Origin: Pseudomonas lalkuanensis
Lineage (GTDB): Bacteria; Pseudomonadota; Gammaproteobacteria; Pseudomonadales; Pseudomonadaceae
NCBI RefSeq assembly: GCF_008807375.1
Contig: NZ_CP043311.1
Coordinates: 4,940,001 to 5,004,000 of the forward strand
DNA: 64,000 bases
Reading direction: 5' to 3'
A program made the translations under genes and the position numbers. Shown here piece by piece: positions 44,343-52,802 of the stretch. The notes beneath the pieces were generated by a model. That model did no database searches. It was not told the DNA's origin and saw nothing but the letters and a program-made list of their open reading frames with translations. Position 1 is the first letter of the stretch, and every line of letters begins with the position of its first letter.

Positions 44343-45812
44343 GTGACTGATCTGAACACTGCCACTCCCGCCAAGGATGGGCTGCACCGCTCCCTCAAGC
44401 CCCGCCACCTGAACATGATCGCCATCGGCGGCTCCATCGGCACCGGCCTGTTCGTCGCCTCCGGCGCCACCGTGGCCAGCGCGGGTCCCGGTGGAGCGCT
44501 GCTGGCCTACGCGCTGATCGGCCTGATGGTCTATTTCCTCATGACCAGCCTCGGCGAGATGGCTGCGCACATCCCGGTTTCCGGCTCTTTCAGCACCTAT
44601 GGCAGCCGCTTCGTCGACGATGGCTTCGGTTTCGCCCTTGGCTGGAACTACTGGTACAACTGGGCGGTGACCATCGCCGCCGAGCTGGTGGCAGCCCAAC
44701 TGATCATGAGTTTCTGGTTGCCGGACGTACCCGGCATTTACTGGAGCGCTCTGTTCCTCGGCCTGATGTTCCTGCTCAACTTCGTCTCGGTGAAGGGCTT
44801 TGGCGAGAGCGAGTTCTGGTTCGCGCTGATCAAGGTGGTGACGGTGGTGGTGTTCATCGGCATTGGCCTGGCCACCATCTTCGGCATCATGGGCGGCATC
44901 GAGTCCCCGGGATTCAGCAACTTCACCCAGGGTGACGCGCCCTTCGTCGGCGGCCTGCAGGCCATGGTCGGGGTGGCGATGATCGCCGGTTTCTCCTTCC
45001 AGGGCACCGAGCTGATCGGCATCGCCGCGGGCGAGTCGGAAAATCCGAAGAAGAACATCCCCATCGCCATCCGCCAGGTGTTCTGGCGCATCCTGATGTT
45101 CTACATCCTGGCGATCTTCGTGATCGGCATGCTGATCCCCTACACCGAACCGAACCTGCTGAAGAACGACGCCAGCGACATCAGCGTGTCGCCCTTCACC
45201 CTGCTCTTCGAACGCGCCGGATTCGCCGCGGCCGCCAGCGTGATGAACGCCGTGATCCTCACCGCCATCCTCTCAGCCGGCAACTCGGGCATGTATGCGT
45301 CCACCCGTATGCTTTACAACCTGGCACTGCAGGGCAAGGCGCCCAGACTGTTCGCCAGCCTGTCCGCCAGCGGCGTGCCGCGCAATGCGCTCTACGCCAC
45401 CACTCTGGTGGGTGCGCTGTGCTTCTTCACCTCCATCGTCGGAGACAGCACGCTCTACACCTGGCTGCTGAACACTTCGGGCATGTGCGGCTTCATCGCC
45501 TGGCTGGGTATCGCCATCTCCCACTACCGCTTCCGCAAGGGCTACCTGATCCAGGGCGGGCGCCTGGCCGACCTGCCCTATCGCGCCAAGCTGTTCCCCT
45601 TCGGCCCGCTGTTCGCCTTCACCCTGTGCCTGCTGATCACCCTCGGGCAGAACTACCAGGCCTTCTTCGGCGATCGCATCGACTGGGCCGGCCTGGCCGC
45701 CACCTACATCAGCCTGCCGCTGTTCCTCACCATCTGGCTGGGTTACCGCCTGAAGAAGGGCAGCCGCCTGGTGAGCTATTCGGAGATGGACGTCCGCGGC
45801 GGCGACAACTGA
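44343..45812 (+). CDS. lysP: Lysine-specific permease LysP
   Basis: 489 residues from a GTG start at 44343. Inner-membrane amino acid/proton symporter of the APC family with about 12 helices. The sequence follows E. coli LysP closely: LKPRHLNMIAIGGSIGTGLFVASG, ALGWNYWYNWAVTIAAELVAAQL, GFSFQGTELIGIAAGESENP, LSAGNSGMYASTRMLYNLA. In E. coli LysP also controls CadC; no cad genes are here. Separate unit from the following riboswitch gene. Confidence 0.93.
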   Translation: MTDLNTATPAKDGLHRSLKPRHLNMIAIGGSIGTGLFVASGATVASAGPGGALLAYALIGLMVYFLMTSLGEMAAHIPVSGSFSTYGSRFVDDGFGFALGWNYWYNWAVTIAAELVAAQLIMSFWLPDVPGIYWSALFLGLMFLLNFVSVKGFGESEFWFALIKVVTVVVFIGIGLATIFGIMGGIESPGFSNFTQGDAPFVGGLQAMVGVAMIAGFSFQGTELIGIAAGESENPKKNIPIAIRQVFWRILMFYILAIFVIGMLIPYTEPNLLKNDASDISVSPFTLLFERAGFAAAASVMNAVILTAILSAGNSGMYASTRMLYNLALQGKAPRLFASLSASGVPRNALYATTLVGALCFFTSIVGDSTLYTWLLNTSGMCGFIAWLGIAISHYRFRKGYLIQGGRLADLPYRAKLFPFGPLFAFTLCLLITLGQNYQAFFGDRIDWAGLAATYISLPLFLTIWLGYRLKKGSRLVSYSEMDVRGGDN

Positions 45813-45866
45813 CCGCCCGACAATTCGCGCTTGCCGGGGCAACCCGGCTTGTGCAAAATGCGCCCC

Positions 45867-45996
45867 GTCCTAGGGGAGTAGTCTCCCGCGAGCGCCCTGC
45901 TCGCCCGGCGTGCGTCAACACACTTGGTCCACAGACCATGGCGCATGCGACCCAGAACCTGCATAGACAGGTCCGCGGTTTGACAAGACCTATGAC
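45867..45996 (+). ncRNA. yybP-ykoY (manganese) riboswitch aptamer
   Basis: The 5' conserved segment GGGGAGTAG (45873-45881) and the 3' segment GACAAGACCTATGAC (45982-45996) match the yybP-ykoY aptamer. Helix P1 forms from GTCCTAGG (45867-45874) and CCTATGAC (45989-45996), 7 of 8 paired. GTCAACACACTTGG and CATGGCG-CGACCC segments lie between. It precedes a GDT1-family gene, the usual target of this Mn(II)-sensing class. Confidence 0.88.
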
Positions 45997-46058
45997 ACAC
46001 ACAACCTGACCCGGGGCGGGCAGATTGCGTGTGTCATGGTGATTAGTCGACCCGCCCC
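45992..46058 (+). promoter_or_regulatory. Interleaved hairpins of the riboswitch expression platform
   Basis: ATGACACACACAA (45992-46004) pairs with TTGCGTGTGTCAT (46025-46037), 12 of 13; GGGGCGGG (46013-46020) pairs perfectly with CCCGCCCC (46051-46058). The arms alternate, so the two hairpins exclude each other. The first arm also overlaps the 3' strand of P1. The second hairpin ends just before the ribosome site (TAGGAA, 46061-46066). Confidence 0.75.
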
Positions 46059-46071
46059 CGTAGGAACCCTG

Positions 46072-46656
46072 ATGCTGGAATCCCTCTTCGTCCCGACACT
46101 GATCGTTGCGCTCGCTGAAATCGGCGACAAGACGCAGCTGCTCGCGCTGCTTCTCGCCGCCCGCTTCCGCAAACCCTGGCCGATCATCTGGGGCATAGTC
46201 GCTGCCACCCTGGCCAATCACTTCGCCGCGGGTGCCGTGGGTTCCTGGGTCGCCAGCTTCTTTTCCGCCGCCACCCTGAGCTGGATCCTCGCCGCCTCCT
46301 TCGCCGCCGTCGCCGCCTGGACCCTGGTCCCGGACAAGCTGGATGACGACGAGGAGTCCGGCTTGAAGAAATACGGCCCCTTCGTCACTACCCTGATTGC
46401 CTTCTTCCTCGCCGAAATGGGCGACAAGACCCAGGTCGCCACGGTGATGCTGGCTGCCCAATACCCGCATTTCGTCATGGTCGTCATGGGCACCACCCTC
46501 GGCATGCTGATCGCCAACGTACCAGTGGTACTGGCCGGCAACTTCGCCGCCGATCGCCTGCCGCTGGCGCTGATCCGTCGCCTGGCCGCCGCTGCCTTCG
46601 CCGCCCTGGCCGTCTACGCCGCCTACGAAGCCCTGAAACTCAGCGGAATGCTCTGA
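46072..46656 (+). CDS. TMEM165/GDT1 family manganese exporter (UPF0016)
   Basis: 194 residues from the ATG at 46072, placed after the riboswitch; a start at 46036 would lie inside the switch. The family's two repeated ion-binding motifs are present: ALAEIGDKTQ near residue 10 and FLAEMGDKTQ near residue 115, each in the first helix of a three-helix repeat, with an acidic loop DKLDDDEES between. The family moves Mn(II)/Ca(II) against protons. The manganese riboswitch supports a role in Mn efflux. Confidence 0.92.
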   Translation: MLESLFVPTLIVALAEIGDKTQLLALLLAARFRKPWPIIWGIVAATLANHFAAGAVGSWVASFFSAATLSWILAASFAAVAAWTLVPDKLDDDEESGLKKYGPFVTTLIAFFLAEMGDKTQVATVMLAAQYPHFVMVVMGTTLGMLIANVPVVLAGNFAADRLPLALIRRLAAAAFAALAVYAAYEALKLSGML

Positions 46657-46822
46657 GTGCTCGAGTGAAGCGTACCCGTCACCGCGTCCGGCTGACGGGC
46701 ATCGCGGCGATCTCCCTTCGCCCAGGCCGCGAACATGCCGCCAGCTGGCGGCGTTTCGGCCAATGGCGGCACCGGTCGAATCGGTAAAGTGGCGCACTGG
46801 ATCAAGCGCACGGGAGCGCAAC

Positions 46823-47266
46823 GTGTCACTGGACGATATGAAGCGGCTGGTTCGCCAGCACATCGAGCTGTCGTGGAACAAGGGTCGCCTGGCCCTGGCC
46901 GAACAACTGCAGAGCAAGGACTTCCTCTACAAGAGTTCCTTCATCAGCCGTCCCTTCACCAGCAATGGCTATAGCCAGATGGTGGCGAACATTCGCGACG
47001 CCATGCCGGACCTGGAAGTCGTGGTCGAGGAATGCATAGCCGAAGGCAACAAGGTGGTGACCTGGTGCACCCTGATCGGCAGCATCCAGAAGCCCGCCCT
47101 GGGCTATCCGCCCAGCGACAAGGTGCTGAGCATCTCGGCCATGGCCTTCTGGACCTTCAACAGCCTGGGTGAGGTGCAGGAGATCTGCACCATGTTCGAC
47201 ATGGAAAGCTTCCGTGCCCAGCTCGGTCTCTCGACCCAGCACTTCGCCGAAAAAGCCCTGCCCTGA
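46823..47266 (+). CDS. SnoaL-like / NTF2-fold protein
   Basis: 147 residues from the GTG at 46823, which has a GGGAG site eight bases upstream; an ATG five codons later is an alternative. The pattern is that of SnoaL-like ester cyclase-related proteins (HIELSWNKGRLALAEQLQSKDFLYKSSF, MPDLEVVVEECIAEGNKVVTWCTLIGS). Enzyme activity is not predictable. Single gene between the GDT1 gene and the convergent epimerase-like gene; syntenic with PA4630 from memory. Confidence 0.8.
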   Translation: MSLDDMKRLVRQHIELSWNKGRLALAEQLQSKDFLYKSSFISRPFTSNGYSQMVANIRDAMPDLEVVVEECIAEGNKVVTWCTLIGSIQKPALGYPPSDKVLSISAMAFWTFNSLGEVQEICTMFDMESFRAQLGLSTQHFAEKALP

Positions 47267-47295
47267 TCAGGGCTCCACGGCTGTTCGCAGGGCGC

Positions 47296-48279
47296 CTAGA
47301 GATAGCCGTTGCCGCGGAACCAGGCGATGGTGCGTTCGAGAGTGACCTCCAGCGGCGTTTCGGCGACGAAGCCCAACTCGTGGCGCGCCTTGCTGCCATC
47401 GAGGAACTGCCCGCCTGCCATGACCGCAATGGCGGTGTCATTCAGCTTGGGCAACTCGCCCGACAACCGGAATCTCAAGCGCCCGAGCACCGCCATACCC
47501 TTGGCCAGCGCCAGCGGCATGGGTTGCGGCGGCTGCACGCCGAGCAGGTTGGCAATGCGTTCGGTCAGCTCGGCCATCTCGATGTTCCGCCCGGTCAGCA
47601 GGTAGCGCTCGCCCGCCCGCCCCTTCTCCAGCGCCAGCAACAGGCCGCGCCCGGCATCGGCGGCATCCACCACGTTGCGCCGGCCGGGTACGTAGTGGGT
47701 CATCCAGCCATGCGCGATGGCGGTGACGATGCGTCCGGTACTGGGGCCGACGTCGAATTCCCCCAGGCACATGCCCGGAATGCCGATGATCACCGGCAGA
47801 CCGCTGCGCGCCTGTTCGCGGGCCTGCTCATCCAGCGCCCACTTGCAGAGCAGGTAGGGGTTCTTCCAGCGCGGCATCCCTTCGTAGAACAGCCCCTCGT
47901 GGCCAGGCAGGCCTTCGGGGTGGCGCGGCAGGGCGATGGCCGCGCCGGTATAGAGGATGCGCGGCACGTGGGCGGCGAGGCAGGCAGCGTAGAAATGATT
48001 GGTTTCGTCGAGGGCGCTGGCAACTTCTTCCTGCCAGCGTCGCGGACGCTTCGGGTAGCTGGCAGCGCAGAAGATCACACCGTCCAGCCCGGTGAGGGCG
48101 CGGGTCAGGCCCGCATGGTCGAGCAGTTCGGCGGCCCGGCATTCGGGCTCCAGGTAGGACAGCCTTTCGATCCGTGAGGACGGCCGGTGAATCAGCACCA
48201 ACTGGTGCCCCGCGGCCTTCACTGCCCGTGCCGCGTGATGGCCGAGCAGCCCTGTTGCTCCAAGTACGGCGATTTTCAC
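47296..48279 (-). CDS. NAD-dependent epimerase/dehydratase family protein
   Basis: 327 residues. Extended short-chain dehydrogenase fold: cofactor motif VLGATGLLGHHAARAVKAAG (residues 5-24), FCAASYPKRP, and the catalytic YLLCK (about residues 142-146). NGxYL-type C terminus. Family members act on sugar nucleotides, flavonoids or sterols; no substrate can be given. Convergent with the SnoaL-like gene and followed upstream by the M48 gene on the same strand, 113 bases away. Confidence 0.86.
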   Translation of the reverse strand: MKIAVLGATGLLGHHAARAVKAAGHQLVLIHRPSSRIERLSYLEPECRAAELLDHAGLTRALTGLDGVIFCAASYPKRPRRWQEEVASALDETNHFYAACLAAHVPRILYTGAAIALPRHPEGLPGHEGLFYEGMPRWKNPYLLCKWALDEQAREQARSGLPVIIGIPGMCLGEFDVGPSTGRIVTAIAHGWMTHYVPGRRNVVDAADAGRGLLLALEKGRAGERYLLTGRNIEMAELTERIANLLGVQPPQPMPLALAKGMAVLGRLRFRLSGELPKLNDTAIAVMAGGQFLDGSKARHELGFVAETPLEVTLERTIAWFRGNGYL

Positions 48280-48392
48280 TGCAACTCCTCATCCGCTGGA
48301 GATTCGCCGCCCCGGAGCGCCCGGGGTGGCGGCAAGCAGTCTAGAACGCGGGTTGCCGGGATGCCAGGCGTGAGCATCCGGCAACCCTGACC

Positions 48393-49211
48393 TCAGCGTT
48401 GGCCCTTGGCTTGCTGGTACAGCGGCATCACCTTCGGAATGGCCGCCTTCAAAGAAGACATGCGCGTGCTGGACGACGGGTGAGTGCTCATGAACTCCGG
48501 CGGGGCGCCACCACCAGCCTGCTCCATCTTCTGCCAGAGGGTGATGGCGGCGTTCGGGTCGTAGCCTGCCCGTGCTGCGAGTTCAAGGCCGATCAGGTCA
48601 GCCTCGTTCTCGTTGGAACGGCTGTTGGGCAGGGTCATCAGGTATTCCACCCCCGCATTGGCCATCCCCAGGCCGGCCTGGCCGACGCCCAGCACCGAGC
48701 CGATCTGGTTGGCCATCTGCACGCCATAGGCCTTGGACATGGCTTCGCGACTGTGCTCGCGCAGGGCGTGGGCGATTTCGTGGCCCATCACCGCGGCCAG
48801 CTCGTCGTCGGTGAGCTTGAGCTTATGGATCAGGCCGCTGTAGACGATGATCTTGCCGCCCGGACCGCAGTTGGCATTGAGCTCGTCGCTGTCGATGACG
48901 TTGGCTTCCCAGGCCCACTGCGCCGCGTCCGGACGGAAGGCCGAAGTCTGGGCGATCAGGCGTTTGGCGATGGCGTCGACACGGCGGGCGTCGCTGCTGT
49001 TCTTGTCCAGCACGCCCTTCTGTTGGGCTTCGCTCAGGGTCTGCTGATAGGACTGGGCGTACATCTGATTGAGCTCGCTGGTCGACAGCATGCTGAACAT
49101 GTACTGCTTGCGCTCGACGCCAACCGCTCCGCCACTGGTGGTGTTGACGGCCTGGCATCCTGCCAGGAGAAGGGCCGCGGTCAGCCCGGACAGGTAAAAC
49201 AGCTTGGCCAT
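48393..49211 (-). CDS. M48 family metallopeptidase lipoprotein
   Basis: 272 residues from the ATG at 49211. A lipoprotein signal peptide ends in LLAGC (about residues 14-18). The zinc motif HEIAH (about 136-140) and the downstream NENEADLIGLELAARAGYDP glutamate complete the M48 active site. The family includes BepA/LoiP-type periplasmic quality-control proteases. The position upstream of a chemoreceptor is as in P. aeruginosa (PA4632-PA4633, from memory). Confidence 0.9.
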   Translation of the reverse strand: MAKLFYLSGLTAALLLAGCQAVNTTSGGAVGVERKQYMFSMLSTSELNQMYAQSYQQTLSEAQQKGVLDKNSSDARRVDAIAKRLIAQTSAFRPDAAQWAWEANVIDSDELNANCGPGGKIIVYSGLIHKLKLTDDELAAVMGHEIAHALREHSREAMSKAYGVQMANQIGSVLGVGQAGLGMANAGVEYLMTLPNSRSNENEADLIGLELAARAGYDPNAAITLWQKMEQAGGGAPPEFMSTHPSSSTRMSSLKAAIPKVMPLYQQAKGQR

Positions 49212-49320
49212 GGTGGCTCTCCATCGTTTCGCAAGGTCGGTAATGCTACGGCTGGCCTGTGACCCGGGCAACCGCGTCGCATGTAGACAAGCAGGCGACG
49301 CTTTTAACTGCATCGGCGAC

Positions 49321-49348
49321 TCAGGAAATTTAACAGTACGGCCGATAT
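49321..49348 (+). promoter_or_regulatory. Candidate FliA (sigma-28) promoter of the chemoreceptor gene
   Basis: GCCGATAT at 49341-49348 matches the FliA -10 consensus GCCGATAA in 7 of 8 positions. TCAGG at 49321-49325 is a weaker -35 match at about the right distance. The start codon is at 49385. Chemoreceptors are standard FliA targets. Confidence 0.5.
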
Positions 49349-49384
49349 ACAGATTCACGGTGAAATAGCTTTTTCGGAGCCCAC

Positions 49385-51523
49385 ATGAAGTTCAGGTCCA
49401 TTCAGTTCTCCATCGCAGCCCTGGCAGGAGCCAGCGTACTGGCGGTGGTTGCCGCCCTGGTGCTCTACGCGCTGTTTTCCGGCGCCCGCACCCAGGAACT
49501 GGTGCAGCAACGCACCCAGGCGCTGCTCGAACAGGTGATCAACGAGCGCCTGGTGGCGCTCGCCAGTTCCCAGGTCAGCCAGATCCAGCGCGAACTGGAG
49601 CTGCCGCTGGGTATCGCCAAGAACATGGCCAACCTCAACAGCCTTCTGGGTGAAACCGACGATGCCGGCAATCCCCGGCTGAGCATCAGCCGCGAGCAGT
49701 TGAACAACCTGGTGCGCCAGACCACCGAGCGCAACCCCAAGTTGAACGGTAGCTACATCGGCTGGGAACCCAATGGCATCGATGGTGCCGACGCCAGCTA
49801 TGCCGGCCAGAAGGGCAACGGTTACGACGGAACCGGCCGCTTCCTGCCGTGGTGGTTCCGCAATGCCGACGGCAGCCTCGGCCAGGACGCCATCGGCTTC
49901 ATGGAAAGCCAGAAGATGCTCAACACCGGTGTTCGCGAGGGCGAGTACTACCTCTGCTCGAAGGAACGCAAGAAACCCTGCGCCATCGACCCTGCCCCCT
50001 ACGACGTGGGTGGCAAGATCATGATCCTGTCGTCGTTCACCGCACCGATCCTGATCAAGGGCGAGTTCCGCGGCATAGCCGGCGCGGACTTCTCCCTGAA
50101 CTTCATCCAGGACCTTCTCGGCGAGGCGGACCAGCACCTCTATGAAGGCGCCGGCGACATGGCGCTCATCGCCAGCAACAACCGTCTGGTGGCCTATTCC
50201 CGGGACAGCTCCAAGCTGGGTGCAGAAGCCTCGACAGTGCTCGACGCCAGCACCATGGATAGCCTGCGCAGCCTGAATGGCAACCAGCCGGTGTATCGCA
50301 TCGACCAGGCCAACCAGCGCATCGAACTGGCAGTTCCGTTCGGCATCGGCGACACCGACGCCCACTGGGTACTGCTGATCCAGTTGCCGGTTCAGGCGGT
50401 GATGAAAGAACTGACCCAGTTGCAGGCCGACCTGGCCGCCCAGCGCGACGCCGATATCTTCGGCATGACCCTGGTGGGCTTGTTGATCGCCGGCCTCGGC
50501 CTGCTGGTGATCTGGTTCGTCGGCTACGGCATCGCCCGTCCGCTGCGCCAGATGGTCAGCATGCTCGACGACATCGCCAAGGGCGACGGCGACCTGACCC
50601 AGCGCCTGCACAACGACCGCGCCGACGAAATGGGTGCCATCGCCGGCGGTTTCAACACCTTCCTCGGAAAGCTCCAGTCGATGATCAGCCAGGTCGTGAC
50701 CTCGGTGCAGAAGGTCAGCGATTCGTCCGAGCACACTGCCGACATCGCCATCCGCACCAACCAGGGCGTGCAGAAGCAGTTGGCCGAAATCGAGCTGGTC
50801 GCCACCGCGGTCCACGAAATGACGGCTACCGCCCAGGACGTGGCGCGCAATGCCACCCATGCGGCGGAAGCGGCCAGCCACGCCGACCAGGCAGCCAACC
50901 ACGGCAAACGCATCGTCCACAGCACCGCCGAAGCCATCAGTGCCCTGGCCACCGAAATCGGCCGCGCCGTGGGCGTAGTGCAGAACCTGGCCAAGGACAG
51001 CGAAAACATCAACGCCATCCTGGTCGCCATCCGCGGTATCGCCGAGCAGACCAACCTGCTGGCGCTGAACGCGGCCATCGAGGCGGCGCGTGCCGGTGAA
51101 CAGGGTCGCGGCTTCGCGGTGGTGGCAGACGAGGTGCGCAACCTGGCGCAGAAGACCCAGCAGGCCACCGAAGAAATCCAGAGCATGATCCAGCAACTGC
51201 AACACGGCACCCGCGAAGTGGTGAAGGTGATGCAGGACAGCCAGGACAAGACCGACACCAGCGTGCAGCACGCCAACGAGGCCGCGCACGCGCTGGAGTC
51301 CATCACCCAGGCGGTATCGGTGATCAATGACATGAACACCCAGATCGCCAGCGCCGCCGAGGAACAGAGCGCCGTGGCCGAGGACATCAACCGCAACGTG
51401 ATCAACATCGGCCAGGTGGCCAACGAGGTCGCGGGCGGTGCCGACGAGGCCTCCCAGGCCAGTGCGGAACTGACCAAACTCGCCGAGCAACAGCGGCGGT
51501 TGATCAATCAGTTCAAGGTGTAA
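49385..51523 (+). CDS. Methyl-accepting chemotaxis protein
   Basis: 712 residues. Order: membrane helix about 7-33, large periplasmic sensor of Cache type (about 35-350; [47 protein letters not shown]), second helix about 360-385, HAMP domain, and the signalling domain with the conserved hairpin tip [38 protein letters not shown] (about 555-592). The ligand is unknown. No C-terminal CheR-binding pentapeptide is seen. Monocistronic with its own terminator. Confidence 0.95.
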   Translation: MKFRSIQFSIAALAGASVLAVVAALVLYALFSGARTQELVQQRTQALLEQVINERLVALASSQVSQIQRELELPLGIAKNMANLNSLLGETDDAGNPRLSISREQLNNLVRQTTERNPKLNGSYIGWEPNGIDGADASYAGQKGNGYDGTGRFLPWWFRNADGSLGQDAIGFMESQKMLNTGVREGEYYLCSKERKKPCAIDPAPYDVGGKIMILSSFTAPILIKGEFRGIAGADFSLNFIQDLLGEADQHLYEGAGDMALIASNNRLVAYSRDSSKLGAEASTVLDASTMDSLRSLNGNQPVYRIDQANQRIELAVPFGIGDTDAHWVLLIQLPVQAVMKELTQLQADLAAQRDADIFGMTLVGLLIAGLGLLVIWFVGYGIARPLRQMVSMLDDIAKGDGDLTQRLHNDRADEMGAIAGGFNTFLGKLQSMISQVVTSVQKVSDSSEHTADIAIRTNQGVQKQLAEIELVATAVHEMTATAQDVARNATHAAEAASHADQAANHGKRIVHSTAEAISALATEIGRAVGVVQNLAKDSENINAILVAIRGIAEQTNLLALNAAIEAARAGEQGRGFAVVADEVRNLAQKTQQATEEIQSMIQQLQHGTREVVKVMQDSQDKTDTSVQHANEAAHALESITQAVSVINDMNTQIASAAEEQSAVAEDINRNVINIGQVANEVAGGADEASQASAELTKLAEQQRRLINQFKV

Positions 51524-51530
51524 AAGCAAA

Positions 51531-51559
51531 AGCCCCTCACACGAGGGGCTTTCTTCTTT
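51531..51559 (+). terminator. Rho-independent terminator of the chemoreceptor gene
   Basis: AGCCCCT-CACACG-AGGGGCT followed by TTCTTCTTT, seven bases after the stop. Confidence 0.8.
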
Positions 51560-51602
51560 CCTGTGGGAGCGAATTCATTCGCGAATGATTTCGCTCCCAC
51601 GG
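51560..51602. repeat. REP palindrome
   Basis: CCTGTGGGAGCGAATTCATT and a mirrored right half ending CGCTCCCACGG form a hairpin with two imperfections. It closely resembles the copy at 41469-41512 and lies between convergent genes. Confidence 0.85.
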
Positions 51603-51616
51603 CTACCCGCGTCGAT

Positions 51617-52231
51617 TCACGCCGGCGTCAGGCACTCCGGCCCATCGAGCTTGGGATCGTTCACCAGACTGGCCAGGGCGCGTTCGCGCAATTGCGGACC
51701 GGGATTGCTCAGCAGTTCGAGCAGTTGCATCGGTGTCGAGTCGGTGGCGAGCCAGAGGCGCTGGGCTCGTTCATCCAGCACCAGCGGACGGCGCAGGTCG
51801 GCGACCGGCCGGGTGACCATCGCCAGGCTGAGATACTCCACATCCCCCACCGGGTAAGCCTCCCAGAGCCCCGCCATGTACAGGGTCCCGCCCTCGGCGC
51901 TGATCCAGTACGGGCGCTTGCGCACGCCGCGCCACTCATAGAAGCCGTTGGCCAGGATCAGGCAGCGCCGCGAGCGGAAGGCTTCGCGGAACATCGGCTG
52001 GTCGGCCAGGGTTTCGGCGCGGGCGTGAGCGGGAGTCTTCGTCAGGTCAGTGAGCCAGGCCGGGGTGAGCCCCCAGCGGGCCATGTCGGCGCGACGCTGG
52101 CCGTCCAGCTCGCGCAGCATCAGTACCCGGCCGCCTGGCGCAAGGTTCCAGTGCGGCTGGTGATCGGCGGGGAATCCGGGAAGGGCCGCCAGCGCGGGCG
52201 TCCAGCGGAACAGGGCGAAGCGTCCAGACAT
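51617..52231 (-). CDS. SRAP (YedK/HMCES) family protein lacking the catalytic cysteine
   Basis: 204 residues. SRAP proteins form a covalent crosslink to abasic sites in single-stranded DNA through Cys2, exposed after methionine removal. The fold segments are present (GRFALF, WNLAPGGRVL, WGLTPAWL, ARAETL, RRCLILANGFYEWR, RRPLVL). However, residue 2 is Ser (MSGRF instead of MCGRF), the NAR asparagine is His69, and the HDRRP histidine is Asp145; Glu99 of YEW is kept. The codon for residue 2 is TCT on reading the minus strand. It follows DUF2007 and CPXCG genes in one operon. Confidence 0.85.
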   Translation of the reverse strand: MSGRFALFRWTPALAALPGFPADHQPHWNLAPGGRVLMLRELDGQRRADMARWGLTPAWLTDLTKTPAHARAETLADQPMFREAFRSRRCLILANGFYEWRGVRKRPYWISAEGGTLYMAGLWEAYPVGDVEYLSLAMVTRPVADLRRPLVLDERAQRLWLATDSTPMQLLELLSNPGPQLRERALASLVNDPKLDGPECLTPA

Positions 52232-52255
52232 TGGGCAGCCAGTTCGGGTCGGGGA

Positions 52256-52516
52256 TCAGCAGAGCAGAGTGCCGGGGTAGCTGTCGGGCTCTTCGCTCGC
52301 CAGGGGTTGCGCGGCATTGTACGCGGCGATCAGCCCGCTGGCGCGTTCGGCGTCCTCGTCCTCGACCAGCAGGCCGAGCAGCCCGGACACCGGCAGCTCC
52401 CCGATGCCGCCCAGCAGGTGGCCACCGGCCAGGTAAGCCTCCACGCCTTCGCTGGCCAGCATGCCCATGAGCAGTTCCGCTTCGATCAGATCCCTGGGCT
52501 CATAGATGCGCCGCAT
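52256..52516 (-). CDS. DUF2007 family protein
   Basis: 86 residues. The pattern RRIYEPRDLIEAELLMGMLASEGVEAYLAGGHLLGGIGELP and LLVEDEDAERASGLIAAY fits DUF2007, described as a putative signal-transducing PII-like fold. Function unknown. Its ATG overlaps the stop of the CPXCG gene by one base (TGATG), so translation is coupled. Confidence 0.85.
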   Translation of the reverse strand: MRRIYEPRDLIEAELLMGMLASEGVEAYLAGGHLLGGIGELPVSGLLGLLVEDEDAERASGLIAAYNAAQPLASEEPDSYPGTLLC

Positions 52517-52698
52517 CAGTCATCCTCCCGGCGAACCTCCAGACTCCACTCCCGGCCATCGGTCCAGAGCAGGAACAGGATGGGCCGACAGCAGACCGGG
52601 CAGTCCTCGATGTACTGCTGGTCGCCACCGGAGAGATCCAGCACGGCTTCGGCCGGCTCGCCGCAATAGGGGCATTGATAGCCCTCCGTTTCCAGCAT
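52516..52698 (-). CDS. CPXCG motif cysteine-rich small protein
   Basis: 60 residues from the ATG at 52698. Two cysteine pairs, CPYCG (about residues 9-13) and CPVCC (about 33-37), form a likely zinc ribbon; IEDCPVCCRPI is typical of the CPXCG family. Function unknown. First gene of the CPXCG-DUF2007-SRAP operon; divergent from the acyltransferase gene at 52803. Confidence 0.85.
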   Translation of the reverse strand: MLETEGYQCPYCGEPAEAVLDLSGGDQQYIEDCPVCCRPILFLLWTDGREWSLEVRREDD

Positions 52699-52802
52699 CC
52701 CCGCCTCCCGTGTGACTTGCCTGTATAATCGCCGGTCTACTTCAGGCTCCGCGCTGCGGGGCCTCCACCTACACCCAGCCGATTCCAGAACAAGAGTGAC
52801 CA

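Noticed and set aside
46738..46751. Palindrome CCGCCAGCTGGCGG before the SnoaL-like gene
   Set aside because: Short GC palindromes are frequent in this genome and there is no second copy or clear promoter at this position.
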